A stretch of 64,000 nt of DNA from Aptenodytes patagonicus (taxonomy: Eukaryota > Chordata > Aves > Sphenisciformes > Spheniscidae), in contig NC_134951.1 in assembly GCF_965638725.1 (NCBI RefSeq), positions 186,001 to 250,000 on the forward strand, written 5' to 3'. Position 1 is the first letter of the stretch, and every line of letters begins with the position of its first letter. The translations under genes and the position numbers were made by a program. Shown here one piece after another: positions 1-10,788 of the stretch. Below the pieces are notes generated by a model. That model did no database searches. It had not been told where the DNA came from and saw nothing but the letters and a program-made list of their open reading frames with translations.

Positions 1-149
1 GATGGGTCACACTGGATCTGTGCTTCCATATCATAGAAGGGGAGGGACTGTGTGTATGTGAAGAAAAGACCTCGGTGGGCTGATGCCTGCCTTGATGCTG
101 GTAGGAAACCTTGCCTGCACAGTGAATTTATGGTTGTTTCCATCCCCAG

Positions 150-3100
150 CTGGTGGGAATAGATGTCATGGCTGCTTTGGATATGTATGCAGAGCAAGAA
201 CAATGGGAGAAGTGCCTGGAGGTTGCAGCTAAGCAGGTGAGTGCCTGTGTGAGCCCTCAGGAGACAGACATGGGGTCCTGGCTCTCTGAAGCAGGGGCAG
301 CAGGAATGAGTGGGCAGGGCAAAGCAGTCATTTCTGTGGGGAGCATGGGAGGATCACTGCAGCAGCTCAAAAATCGCCTCTCCACTGTCCCCATCTTGGC
401 CAATCAGGCCTAGTAGGGAAGCATTAGAACCCAGAAGCATATTGGGTTTAAATTTTGTGATTAACGGAGCATTGGAAAAAGCTAAATGAGTTGTTTGGGC
501 TGGAAATAATTGGTACCATGGAAACAAAGAGACTTGTAAAAGAAAGCCGCCTTTCTACATGTTCTTTAGAGGCCTGGTGTCAGCAGAAATGAGACATCCT
601 TGTCGTGAAAGCAAATTTGACATGTTTTCATTTTTACTGACCTAAAACTAGCAAATTACCTCAGCAGAGTAATAAAAATGGAGAAAAGCAAAATGAAACT
701 GTTTTACAGTGCTATTCCAATGCAGTAACAGGAGGAGAAAGCTCTAGATTACCAGAATCTACTTTGAGGGTTTGTTTGTATTCAATGGTTATTGATTGGT
801 TATTGGTTATTGGTTATTGATTCAATGGTTATTGAGGGCAGGTGTTGATTCTTTGAAGTGAGGCATTGCTTCAGATTGAGTAACAGGGCAGCCCCTGGCA
901 ATGGAGTCTGCAGTTAGTGGAGACATCACAGCTAATCACCCAGGCAAACACTAATAACTTGGAGAAGCACTGGTAATGTGTTGTACTGTATTTTTATAAC
1001 TTTGTTTCTAATGCAGTAACCAGTAACCTGAGTTTGGGCTCTATTACAGTAAACTTGATTTCTTTTTGACTTGGGCTTCTCTGGTGATACAAATGGTCTT
1101 TGTTGTAGTAGTTGTTACCTTGGAGACCTCTGTGCTGATGTTCTAATTATCAGGAGATACCAGTGTTGATCTTCTTCCATAAAGACTAACTTCACACTCA
1201 ATTGAATGGTAAAGGCTTAATCAGTTTTATTGTCAGCCAGGCACAACACTACCACATTTAGTCCAAGAAGATGTTAGTCTGTTTATGCCTCTAAGAGACC
1301 GTTAGCACAACCTTTCTCCATGACCAGTGCAGAATTTCATGACTTTTGACTCAGCTGTTCTACAGTGATTATACAGGAAAAAAGCTACATTTATCAAAAC
1401 AGGTCACATACAACACTTAATCTTTATCCCAAACTGTCCTGTACCTAGTGTTTCACCAGCATCCACATCTGGGTGTTCAAGTTCTAGACATATCACTGGG
1501 GCACTGGTCTCTCTTGTGCTTAATAAACTTGTTTCCATTGCTCATTTTTTGACAGGATTGCACATTTTATGCAATCTTCTTCATGTCATTACTATATTTA
1601 AGCCTGTGTGAAACAGGTCTTTCCTCAGTTGAATTTCTGTAAGGCCAACTACAGTCAGTCCTCAGCAAAGTGTTTACGTGATCAGCACATGTATGAGCAG
1701 CACTCCAAGGAGGCCTCCAGTCCCAGAGATCTGACAGCATTTGAATAATGTACTAGAGCAGCCTTGCAAATTATGAACGTCTTCAGTCCACAAAGTGTTT
1801 CAATTCATTCTTTCATTAGACTACGGACTGGTTTACAATTGGTACCTGTGATGCCACACTGGGGAGATACTGCATCCTTTAGGTATTTGGCAGTATTCCT
1901 TTGGCAAGTGGTGACCAGCTGAAAAACAGTTTTATTTCCACGTGTAGAAGGATCAGCAAAGCATCAGTTAGTCAGGATTAGAGGTGTCAATTGGGGCCCA
2001 AATGAAAGCCTGCTGTGTGCAGTCTGTCGGACTAGCTGGTCTTGCCCTTTGGGACTCAGGTGTACGGGGGTGTGTACATGCATCTGAAACTGTCCCTACC
2101 GAGACAAGTGGTTGGTTTATGAATCTCATGCTACTGCTTTCTGTGTGCCTTCTCCAGAACTATAAAGTCTTGCACAAGTATGTAGCTCTGTATGCAACTT
2201 ACCTCATCCGGGAGGGCAGTTCAGACAAAGCCCTGAGCCTGTATGTCCACCATGGAGCACCTGCCAACCCACAGGTAATGAAGACAGCATGACATCCCAG
2301 TGTGACTTGCCAGAGTGTGCTATGATCTGTCACATGCGTCAAGCTTCCAGTCCAGAACTGGGATTGCCAGGTGTTCAACATGTCCAAGCCACTTCAACCC
2401 TGCTGTGGATTCTTCCAAAGGCTCCGCAGCTAGAGGACTAAAGGCAATCTCCTGGCATATTCTCCACAGGGAAGGAGCAGGGGGGAGTTGAGTATTTGTG
2501 TTTGTTTCGAACACCTTAACCACCAAGTCCAGAATAAAATGAACCATGTTTGCCTCTCTGAGAGCACTGGCTGCAGGAAGCATTCTTCCCCATTTCCCTG
2601 CCTGTCCTGTAGCACCCCTTGCAACCAGCAATCTGCAGCAGTGTGCTCCAGGAGCCTGTATACAGAGCTGCCGTCCCCTCAGCCTGTGCTTGACAGCAGG
2701 AGAGCTCCAGACTTTTGCTGACTTCCCATCTGGCTCCCTCAAGATTTCTCTCCTTTTTGTTGCAGAATTTCAACATTTACAAGCGTCTCTTTGTGGAGAT
2801 GGTGAATGCATCTGGCATGAATTGTGCCGAGGCCTACTCCAGCTGGGCTGACCTGCGTGATGTTCTCTTCCATCTGGTGAGTGTGGGCCGTGGCCACTGC
2901 TGCCTGTTAAACTCCAACACCCTGGTGGCTCCTAGCAGGGGAGAAAGAAGAACCAGTCTCTAGCCAGGTGACGTGGGCAGTATTTGTAGAACAGAAGCCA
3001 AGAGGTAATGGGGAAACGTCCACAATGTGGACAGTAGAACAACAGGATCCTGTGAAGTAGACATGGCTGGGCAAGAGAAGTTAGGAAAGAAGATGACCCT

Positions 3101-6100
3101 GCACTCAAGGCCAAATCCTAGAAGTGGGTCTGGACATGGGCACTTGCAGAGCTCATTGTGTCACTGCTACATGGGAGCCTATCACAACATGCCCACTTTT
3201 CATCCTACGCCCATATTCAGCAGCCTGGGTGGGGCAAGGACCTGAGGAAAGCACAGCACTACTGAGCCTGGAAAATAAGAGTCCTCCCCATCTCCCCAGA
3301 GATGCTTAGAACCTTCTGCTCTTTCTTCCCTGTCCCAAAATACCTCAGCCAGAGCCCATGATTGCCTCTTCTCCATTTCTGTCCCACAAATACCCACCTC
3401 TAGCACAAATGAAATCCACAAATCCCCCTTCATCCATCCAAACTCACCCCTGCTTCCAATGCTGTCTGTTGTTGCAGTAGTTGGCTCTCCCCTTCTCCCA
3501 CAGCCTCCTCCCTTTAGCACTCTGTAGAACCCAGAGCACCCAAGGCCCAGCCCTTTTCCAGTCCCCAGAGGTGCCTGGATATTTCAGATACTTCTCGCTC
3601 CCAACTTTTCCCTGGACTCAAGTGGATGAAGAGTGCCCTTGTGCTCTCATGTTCTCAATTACTCTCCTTTCCTCTTCTTCAGTATGAAAACTTAGTAAAG
3701 TCAAGTGAGGCAAACACTCCAGCACATGAAGAGTTTGAAACGATGCTGCTGATCTCTCACTACTATGCCACCCGCTCCGCTGCTCAGGGCGTGAAGCAAC
3801 TGGTAAGGTTTTTGAAGTTCCTTTGCCAGGTCACCACCCTGAGTGCAGAACCCTGTGGGGATGTGCAGGTTCAGGGCTATTCATAGTTCACTATGCCACT
3901 TCATGGATCACTTACACATCATGGATGCATGAGAATGGGACTATAGTGATCTGGGAGCCCACCACTAGCAGGTGGAACTGGAGATAGTCTTCTCTGACTC
4001 CTTACAGTGGGACCTGCCCCCAGCCGCTGAGATGTAAACCAGTGGGAAGCTGATCCATATGCTCGGCATGACTTGTGGGAGCAGAGGCACCAGTAGAAAT
4101 TTAGGAATCATGCAAAAATCTGGTCTTCCCAGGAGAAGCATTGCTTCCTCTTCAGCTGTCCTGGGCTGTGAGAGCTGCTGGGCTTCACACATGGTCTTGA
4201 GAGCAGATCAGCTTTGTGCAGGGCTTTGGGAGCTCACGGGCCTGTGTGCTGGGCCCCTCGGGGGGGGGGGGGGGGGGAGGGGCTCTGGGAGCTTGATGAG
4301 CCTGGGTGCTTGGCATCACACAGGGCTTTGGCAGATACTGGACCTGTGTGCTGGGCCTTCTATGGGGCTTTGGGAGCTCATGGGTCTGGGTACCAGGTCT
4401 CACAAGGCACTGTATTTTTGAGTCTCATGTGCATTGGGATTTGTTCTGGACCACGATATATAGAAGAGTCCCTGCTGAAGTCTTGATTCATATGGGATTG
4501 TGGAATTGTGACAGAGCTCTGTATGAGTGTGAGACTGGAGCTGTGATAGAGCAGGTGTGAAAAAGAAAGGTTGTCACAGCTAGGACCCCAGTAAAAGTCA
4601 TAGGGGAGACTGGGGCTTCCCCATGGTTGTGTGTGTAGATGTTGGGGGTCCAGAGACATGTCAGACAGAAAGAGCCAAGTCTGATGTCTTGGAAACCTGT
4701 ACAGACACACACAGTTGTGGAATGTTGAGGTGTTGGGTAGTCTATTTATTTGGGACTGTGAAGGAGGGATGGCCTTCCCAGTTCTGGTGTGATGAGAACC
4801 TATCTGGCAAGCAGAAAAGTGAAATCTCCCTTGAATTCCTCACCCCCACTCCAAAATTCTTATGTGATTGAATATAAGAAAAAACTTACGGTGGCTGAAC
4901 ACTGGAACAGGTTTCCTGGAGATGTTGGAGAGTCTCCATCCCTTGAGATACTCAAAACCTGACCAGACATGTTCCTGAACAACCTGCTGTAGTTGACTCT
5001 GCTTTGAACAGGGCAGGGGGCGTGGACTAGGCGATCACCAGAGATCCCTTCCAACCTCAACTATTCTGTGACTCAAACAGTGGGAGTTTGGGTGTGGCTT
5101 CTAGTAAAAAATAGCAATGTTTATAAAGCAGAACTTCATCTTCAGGTGACAGTCCTCCTGTGTGTTCAGATAGTGAAGGTACTTAGGGTCAGGACTGAAG
5201 TTTTTAACCTTTGTTTGTTAGACAAACATGTCGGGAATATGTGGGTGCAGAGTACCTGCCATGAGTCTGGGGCAGTATGAGCTCATGGGATCCTTTCCAA
5301 CCTGACTTTTCTGTGCTGATTTTTGTGGCTTTACCGTCCCCTGTGGCTGCAGGACACTGTGGCTGCCAAGCTGTCCATTTCCCTGCTGCGCCATACTGAG
5401 CTCCTCCCTGCAGACAAGGCTTTCTATGAAGCTGGGATAGCTGCCAAGGTAAGACCTATCTGCCACCAGAGCAGCTAAGGAGATGGAGGACGCTGGGCTC
5501 AGGGATTCTCAACTTTTATCTTCCCCTATCCTCCCCTAGCTGCACTGGTAGACCAGTAGCCGGACACTGGCATTGGAGGTCTTACCTCAAACACCTTGCT
5601 AGCCTTTGCATTTTATCATGGAATGGCAGTAGGTAGTGGGAGGGCAGACCTGAGCTAGCAAGGGGACATGAACTGCAGACCCAGGGGGTAGGCCAGAGGC
5701 CACATTATATCACATGGCTCTGTTAGTGTAGATTCAGGACGCCTAACTGGTCTGCCTTGCTCTGCATTACCTGTGTTACCTTACTCCTGAGACTACAGGC
5801 TCTGACCACCTGCCTGGACGCAATGACACATGGCAAGCATGGCAGCATGTTCTCGCTGTCTGATGATGCTGGCTGTGCAATAATGCCCGACTCCATCTTG
5901 TGGGACAGCCTGTAGCTAATGGGCTAGTTGTCCCAGTGGTTGCCTGTGAAGCAGTCCTCAGGGATGGTGAGCCAGGATGTGCACTCTCCTTCTCCATTAC
6001 TTGTGCTGCAAGTGGGATGTTTCGGCACAAACTGAATCACATCCTTTCTAGCCATCGCTCAGGCAGGAGAGTTGTGGCTGTGAAGATAAGCTGCCTGGTC

Positions 6101-9100
6101 TTACTTGGGGTTTCTCTCTGTATTAGGCAGTCAACTGGGAGAACATGGCATTCATCTTCCTGAACCGCTTCCTGGACCTCTCAGATGTGCGTATAGTCTG
6201 CTGGAGGGAGGGCTATCATACTTAAAATGGTAATAGGCCGTAGGGCCAAAACAGACCCTCAGCCTGGCCAGGGTACATCTGAGGTTCGAATGTGGCAGCA
6301 CATTTGAGCTGGTGCTGATGGAGAATCCTGAATGCTACTCCATGTGTGTGCGTGTGTGCACGCACAGCACTGAGTACCCTAACACTAGCTGTGGAAGGAC
6401 ATGCCATGCAGGACACCTGAGCAGCCCTGACCTTCTCACCATGTGTGTGCCAATGCCACCATGCATGCATGTTGCAGCAAAGACCAAGCTGGCCTAACAG
6501 TTTAGGCCTGTAGTCTTCATGGCTGCAAGTGCCGTTACAGCTTTCAGGGGATGAAAGGATTGAGAGCAGTTCTGCCGAGAAGGACTTGGGGGTACTGGTG
6601 GATGAAAAGCTGGACATGAGCCAGCAATGTGCGCTTGCAGCCCAGAAGGCCAATCATATCCTGGGCTGCATCAAAAGAAGCATGGCCAGCAGGTCAAGGG
6701 AGGGGATTCTGCCCCTCTACTCTGCTCTGGTGAGACCCCCCTGGAGTACTGTGCCCAGCTCTGGAGCCCTCAGCAGAAGAAAAACACGGACCTCTTGGAG
6801 CGGGTCCAGAAAAGGGCCACGAAAATGATCAGGGGGATGGAACACCTCTCCTGTGAAGAAAGGCTGAGAGAGTTGGGGTTGTTCAGCCTAGAGAAGAGAA
6901 GGCTTTGCGGAGACCTTATTGCAGCCTATCAGTACTTGAAGGGGGCTTATAAAAAAGATGGCGGCAGACTTTTTAGCAGGGCCTGCTGCGACAGGACAAG
7001 GGGGCATGGCTTTAAACTGAAGGGGGGTAGATTTAAACTAGATATAAGGAAGGCATTTTTTACGCTGAGGGTGGTGAAACGCTGGCACAGGTTGCCCAGA
7101 GAGGTGGTGGATGCCCCATCCCTGGAAACATTCAAGGTCAGGTTGGACGGGGCTCTGAGCAGCCTGATCTAGTTGAAGATGTCCCTGTCCACGGCAGGGG
7201 GGTTGGACTAGATGACCTTTAGAGGTCCCTTCCAACCCAAACTATTCTATGATTCTGTGATCTCATCTGAGTTGTTCCAAGGGAAGGAAAATTACCTGAG
7301 GGGTGGAGGGCATGGCCCAATGCTTTAGCCACTGTGATACAAGACTCAGGAATCCTCCGTGCCGTCAACTCCTTCCTTGACTAGCAGGTTGGTCACCAGA
7401 AAACACCAAACCCTAGGAAGCCGACAGACCTTACTGTACCAGTCTTCCAAGTACTGTCAGCAGCTGCTGGGGAAAAAAAACCTCCCCATTTCATCTTTCC
7501 CTCCTTTGAGGCCACCTGACAAGTTGTAGTAGTACAGTGTTTCAGAGGCACACATCCTCTGACACTGCAGAGGATGGCCATAAATGCCACCTCCCAGGAG
7601 GGCCCAATCACCATGGCACTAATAGATAGGGGCATCAGTAATGCCATCCTCACAATGTAGATTGTACTGTCAGCTCCAAGGATGGTATTGCCTAGTGCTC
7701 CACCACTTCTTTCTCAGGCCATTGAAGAAGGGAACCTGGATTCTCTGGACCACTCTGATTTCCAGAGCACAGACATTCCCTTTGAAGTGCCACTTCCAGC
7801 CCAACAGCACGTGCCTGTGAGTGTCATCTGCCTTCTTCAGCTCCCATGAACACTGATGCTGCTTCAGGGTCCTCTCTGAACAGGGACTGGGACAAGGGTG
7901 GGACAGCAGGCACTACAGGAGATGGAAATGTACTCAGCACTGCCCCCTGCCCTGTGCCCTCCCACTGCAAACACACATGCAGCCCCAGTACACACATACA
8001 CATGCACACACATGCACTCTTTCTCATGCTCCCCCCAATATACACGTGTGCATGTGCACGCATGCATACACTCACACACACACACCCCCAATATGCACAC
8101 ATGCACATGTGTGTGTACATCCTGCATGCACACTCATGTGTCCTGCTCTCCCCAGTGTGCTCCCTAGTGCTGTGGAGCAGCAGCTGGGCAGTGGCACAGC
8201 ATGCAATATCAGGAGGTACACTGGCCTCTGCCCTGCAGGAGGAGAAGCGGGAGGAGGTCAGGGACTGGGTGCTCACCATGTCCATGGACCAGCGGCTGGA
8301 GCAGGTGCTGCCACAGGATGAGCGTGACACCTATGAAGCCTCACTGGTGGCAGCAAATACAGGGGTGCGCTCCCTGCCCTGTGTGCTTACAGGTAAGCTC
8401 CAGGCCAGCTCACACATGTGCAAGGAGTACATGGTGCCATGCAGGGAGTGGGAACATGTTGCAGGAGGGGTCTGGGAGGGAGTTCAGGCTATGCTGTAAG
8501 AGGAGTAGGGAGACTGTGCAGCTGTGGGGACCAGTTCTGCTGGAGGAGATGGAAGGACCCACTTTTTACTGTGAGGGTGACTGAGCACTGGAACAGGTTG
8601 CATGGAAGTTGTGGCATCTCCATACTTGGAGATAGTCGAAAGCCATCTGGACATGGTCCTCGGCAACCAGCTGTGGGTGGCCCTGCTTGAGCAAGGGGGT
8701 TGGACTATATAGACCCAAGAGGTCCCTTCCAACCTCAACCATTCTGTGTTTCTATGATTCTGTGACTGCTGTCTCGCACAGCACTGTCTAGGAGACTGCC
8801 CAGGCTGGCCAGCACTGACTCACATGTACGCATGCAGCACCTGTACCTGCTTTGCCCTGGCTCTACAAAAGCTGTCTATTCTGGCAAATACTGTCCCCCC
8901 CACTTGCACACTTCAGACAGTGAGGGATTGTGGTGCAGGACTTAAAGAGCGGGTCAGAGAAGCGGGGAGAAGGCGTGGGCCACCAGCAACAGGACTCTGG
9001 CTCCAAAGGTCAGGAGTGGGGTGCTATCATTTGACATACTTAGTTGGGTGTCCTTGCCAGAGGGCAGCTCAGCCCTCATCTTCCTTTGATCCCACCACTC

Positions 9101-9733
9101 TGGGCACCCCCTTCCTCATTCTGGTCTCTAAAAGTCTGGGGTGGCATTGTTTCCCTGCATTGCCCCATGGGAACAGCCCTAGCCAGCTGGCCACGGCAGA
9201 GAGGGAAGGGGTGCACAAGGCAGGGGTCTGCTGTGGGTCTCAGCTTGTTTCTGAAGGTGTTACTGTGTGACCAGGGTACCCTGTGCTAAGGAACAAGATA
9301 GAGTTCAAGCGGCCAGGCCGAGAAGCCAACAAGGACACATGGAACAAGTTCCTGATGGCTGTCAAGGTGAGCCAGGCACCCTGTGGGGCAGGGAGACAGG
9401 CTGCAGGGTGTTCAACCCCTCATGCTGACAATAAAACATTGTCCCGCTGGGTAGAGATACACTGAACCAGGGCAGTTTTAGTGCACCCTCCCTGTGTGCT
9501 GCTGGGTGGGGATTAACCTCACTTATAGAGCTGGAGCAGACCCAGCCCTGCCTGTGCAGCTCTGTCAGCTCCCACGGGTGCCCTTGGCCAGAGGGTGACA
9601 GCACTGCCCCCTTGCCAGTGCCAAGGCCTCTTTCATTCTGCAGACATCCCACAGCCCTGCGTGCCAAGATGTGCTCAAATTCCTCAGCCAGTGGTGTGGA
9701 GGACTCCCGAACACCAGCTTCTCTTTCCAGTGA
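150..9733 (+). CDS. IFT172: IFT172, C-terminal ten coding exons (5' part lies outside the window)
   Basis: Intraflagellar transport protein 172, a subunit of the IFT-B train that moves cargo along the ciliary axoneme and takes part in turnaround at the tip. Exons: 150-236, 2158-2274, 2766-2876, 3683-3802, 5353-5448, 6127-6186, 7718-7816, 8239-8392, 9275-9366, 9644-9733 (TGA at 9731-9733). Every junction is AG/GT. All exons are phase 0 except the 8239-8392/9275 junction, which is phase 1. Together they encode 341 residues of a protein usually about 1,750 long. Recognisable stretches include [60 protein letters not shown] and the terminal LPNTSFSFQ. The early exons look like helical TPR-type repeats. 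The last about 110 residues, with a Cys-containing tail ([15 protein letters not shown]), correspond to the region that recent work describes as U-box-like, as I recall it. The donor after 6186 (GTGCGT) is the weakest. CR1 copies sit in three introns without touching exons. Confidence 0.96.
237..2157 (+). other. IFT172 intron, mostly featureless
   Basis: This 1.9-kb intron lies between the first two IFT172 exons in the window. It contains a short GGTTATT-type minisatellite at 781-834. Otherwise I see no gene, RNA or recognisable transposon. The short open frame at its left edge is read-through from the exon at 150-236. Confidence 0.7.
781..834. repeat. Short GGTTATT-type minisatellite
   Basis: A run of about seven-base units (variants of GGTTATT with TGATT interruptions) is bracketed by two copies of TTCAATGGTTATTGA at 781-795 and 820-834. 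It lies in an IFT172 intron. No function is apparent. Confidence 0.8.
4221..4405. repeat. Four-copy minisatellite (about 42-bp unit) with an 18-G run
   Basis: Four imperfect copies of a unit of about 42 bp, each starting GGGCTTTGGGAGCTC or a variant, lie at roughly 4221-4260, 4278-4322, 4323-4363 and 4364-4405. Copy 1 is separated from copy 2 by an uninterrupted run of 18 G (4260-4277). The repeat is in the IFT172 intron between exons 3683-3802 and 5353-5448. Units share the words CTTTGGGAGCTCA and CCTGTGTGCTGGGCC. Confidence 0.8.
4870..5077 (+). mobile_element. CR1 LINE, 3'-end fragment
   Basis: This is a roughly 200-bp 5'-truncated CR1 in the sense orientation within an IFT172 intron. It carries the usual tail of the reverse transcriptase frame (GGTGGCTGAACACTGGAACA), the conserved CCCTTCCAACCTCAACTATT 3' end and a degraded ATTCTGTGA terminal octamer. 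It is more diverged than the copies at 6.5 and 40.5 kb. Confidence 0.9.
6537..7261 (+). mobile_element. CR1 LINE, 3' 0.7 kb including the C-terminal RT region
   Basis: This 5'-truncated CR1 inserted in the IFT172 intron between exons 6127-6186 and 7718-7816. Translation gives typical CR1 C-terminal words ([48 protein letters not shown]) in more than one frame, so it has frameshifts. It ends with CCTTCCAACCCAAACTATTC and an ATTCTATG ATTCTGTG terminal repeat. It is very similar to the copy at 40525-41257 and shares its subfamily. Confidence 0.95.
7967..8135. repeat. Imperfect (CA)n / CACATGCA microsatellite
   Basis: CA-rich DNA, with interruptions such as CATGCA and CCCC, fills most of the 422-bp IFT172 intron between exons 7718-7816 and 8239-8392. 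Several apparent open frames of Thr/His/Met composition here come from the repeat. Confidence 0.85.
8560..8766 (+). mobile_element. CR1 LINE, 3'-end fragment
   Basis: A roughly 200-bp CR1 tail in the IFT172 intron after exon 8239-8392. It has the CR1 signature GAGCACTGGAACAGGTTGC, then GGTCCCTTCCAACCTCAACC and ATTCTGTGTTTCTATGATTC at the 3' end. It is a separate insertion from the fragment at 4.9 kb. Confidence 0.9.
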
Positions 9734-9788
9734 GCTAGACTGTGGCGGCTTTCAGTCCTGTTCTTCAGCACCCTCCACTTCCACCCCC

Positions 9789-9794
9789 AATAAA
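9789..9794 (+). terminator. IFT172: IFT172 polyadenylation signal
   Basis: AATAAA lies 56 bases after the IFT172 stop codon, so cleavage is expected near 9805-9820. The 3' UTR would be only about 80 nt. No other canonical hexamer is needed before the convergent KRTCAP3 gene. Confidence 0.8.
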
Positions 9795-10099
9795 CAGGTC
9801 TCTCAACCCTGATGTGCTCCTGTTTGTCAAGGGATGCTGAGCCCAGGAACACGTGTAGCTCCTAGGGCACAGGGCCATAACCCTGTACACATATGCCTCT
9901 CAGCCTCAACCTAGCTATGCTAAACATGTGCCCTCTGTCCTGCTGGGTGACAGTCACACTGGGACCATGTATCTGTCTGCATCCCTGTGCCTGGTGGGGG
10001 GCAAGCATGGAGATGGGCTTACACACCAGCTGCACTGTCCCTCCATTAGTAGGCCCAGCTTCCAGCAGGCATCCACCCTGGGGAGCCACTTACAGCAGC

Positions 10100-10589
10100 C
10101 ACTGTGAAAATGAAGTTTATTTACTCAGGGAAACAACAGAGGCTCACAACAAAGGGGCTCTTCACCTTCGACTCCTTGGCCTGCCTGAGCACAGGCACAG
10201 CAAGCTGACCCTGCCTGCTCTGCAGCAGGACCACCAGGACCCAGGCCAGCCCTGGCTGTTGCCAGACCCCAGCACCTCTGTCCACCCCCACCACTGCATG
10301 TAAAAGACCGATGAAGCCTTTAGTGTGCCAGGAAGGGCCTCGCAGCTTGGGGAGAGAAGGGGAGAGTGTCTGGGGCCCATGGCACCTGCTGGGCAAAGGC
10401 TGCCTGGTGACCCTGGGCAGCTTGTGTCTGGAACCTGCAGAGTTTGTCCCAGGTGGGGTGGTGGGGCTGGGGGGGGAAAGGCACACCCCTCCCCCCTGCA
10501 GCCCATCCTACCCATGCCTACACCCGGGGCAGAAGCACGGTGCAGGTGCAACTTCACTTCGCTGGATCACAGCACTCCTGCAGCACCAC
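10100..10589 (-). other. KRTCAP3: Predicted last, untranslated exon of KRTCAP3
   Basis: A good acceptor (CTTTCACTCCCAG, reading the minus strand) ends at 10590, followed by sequence running to the AATAAA at 10116-10121. It pairs with the GTGAGT donor at 10775-10780 that closes the stop-containing exon. If used, the last KRTCAP3 intron lies in the 3' UTR. This is inferred from splice signals alone. A single unspliced 3' UTR from 10788 to about 10100 is the alternative. Confidence 0.5.
10116..10121 (-). terminator. KRTCAP3: KRTCAP3 polyadenylation signal
   Basis: TTTATT on the + strand is AATAAA on the KRTCAP3 strand. Cleavage is expected near 10095-10105. This leaves about 290 bp between the predicted 3' ends of KRTCAP3 and the convergent IFT172. 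Confidence 0.7.
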
Positions 10590-10788
10590 CTGGGAGTGAA
10601 AGAGCACGCATGAGTGCAGGACTGTGCTGCAGGGCCAGGCATACACTGACACCTCTGGCCAGTATTTGTAGCATGTGCTTGGAAAGAGACATTTCAGGGG
10701 GCTGGTGTGGGTAGGGGCCCTCTTGACAGTGGAGCCTACTCCCTCCCATCCCCCAAGCATAGCCCATGCACTGCACTCACCTCTCCAG

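Noticed and set aside
7824-8330. Overlapping open frames with Cys/His/Met/Val-rich repeats
   Set aside because: They are translations of the CA microsatellite in an IFT172 intron and run into the true exon in the wrong frame or strand.
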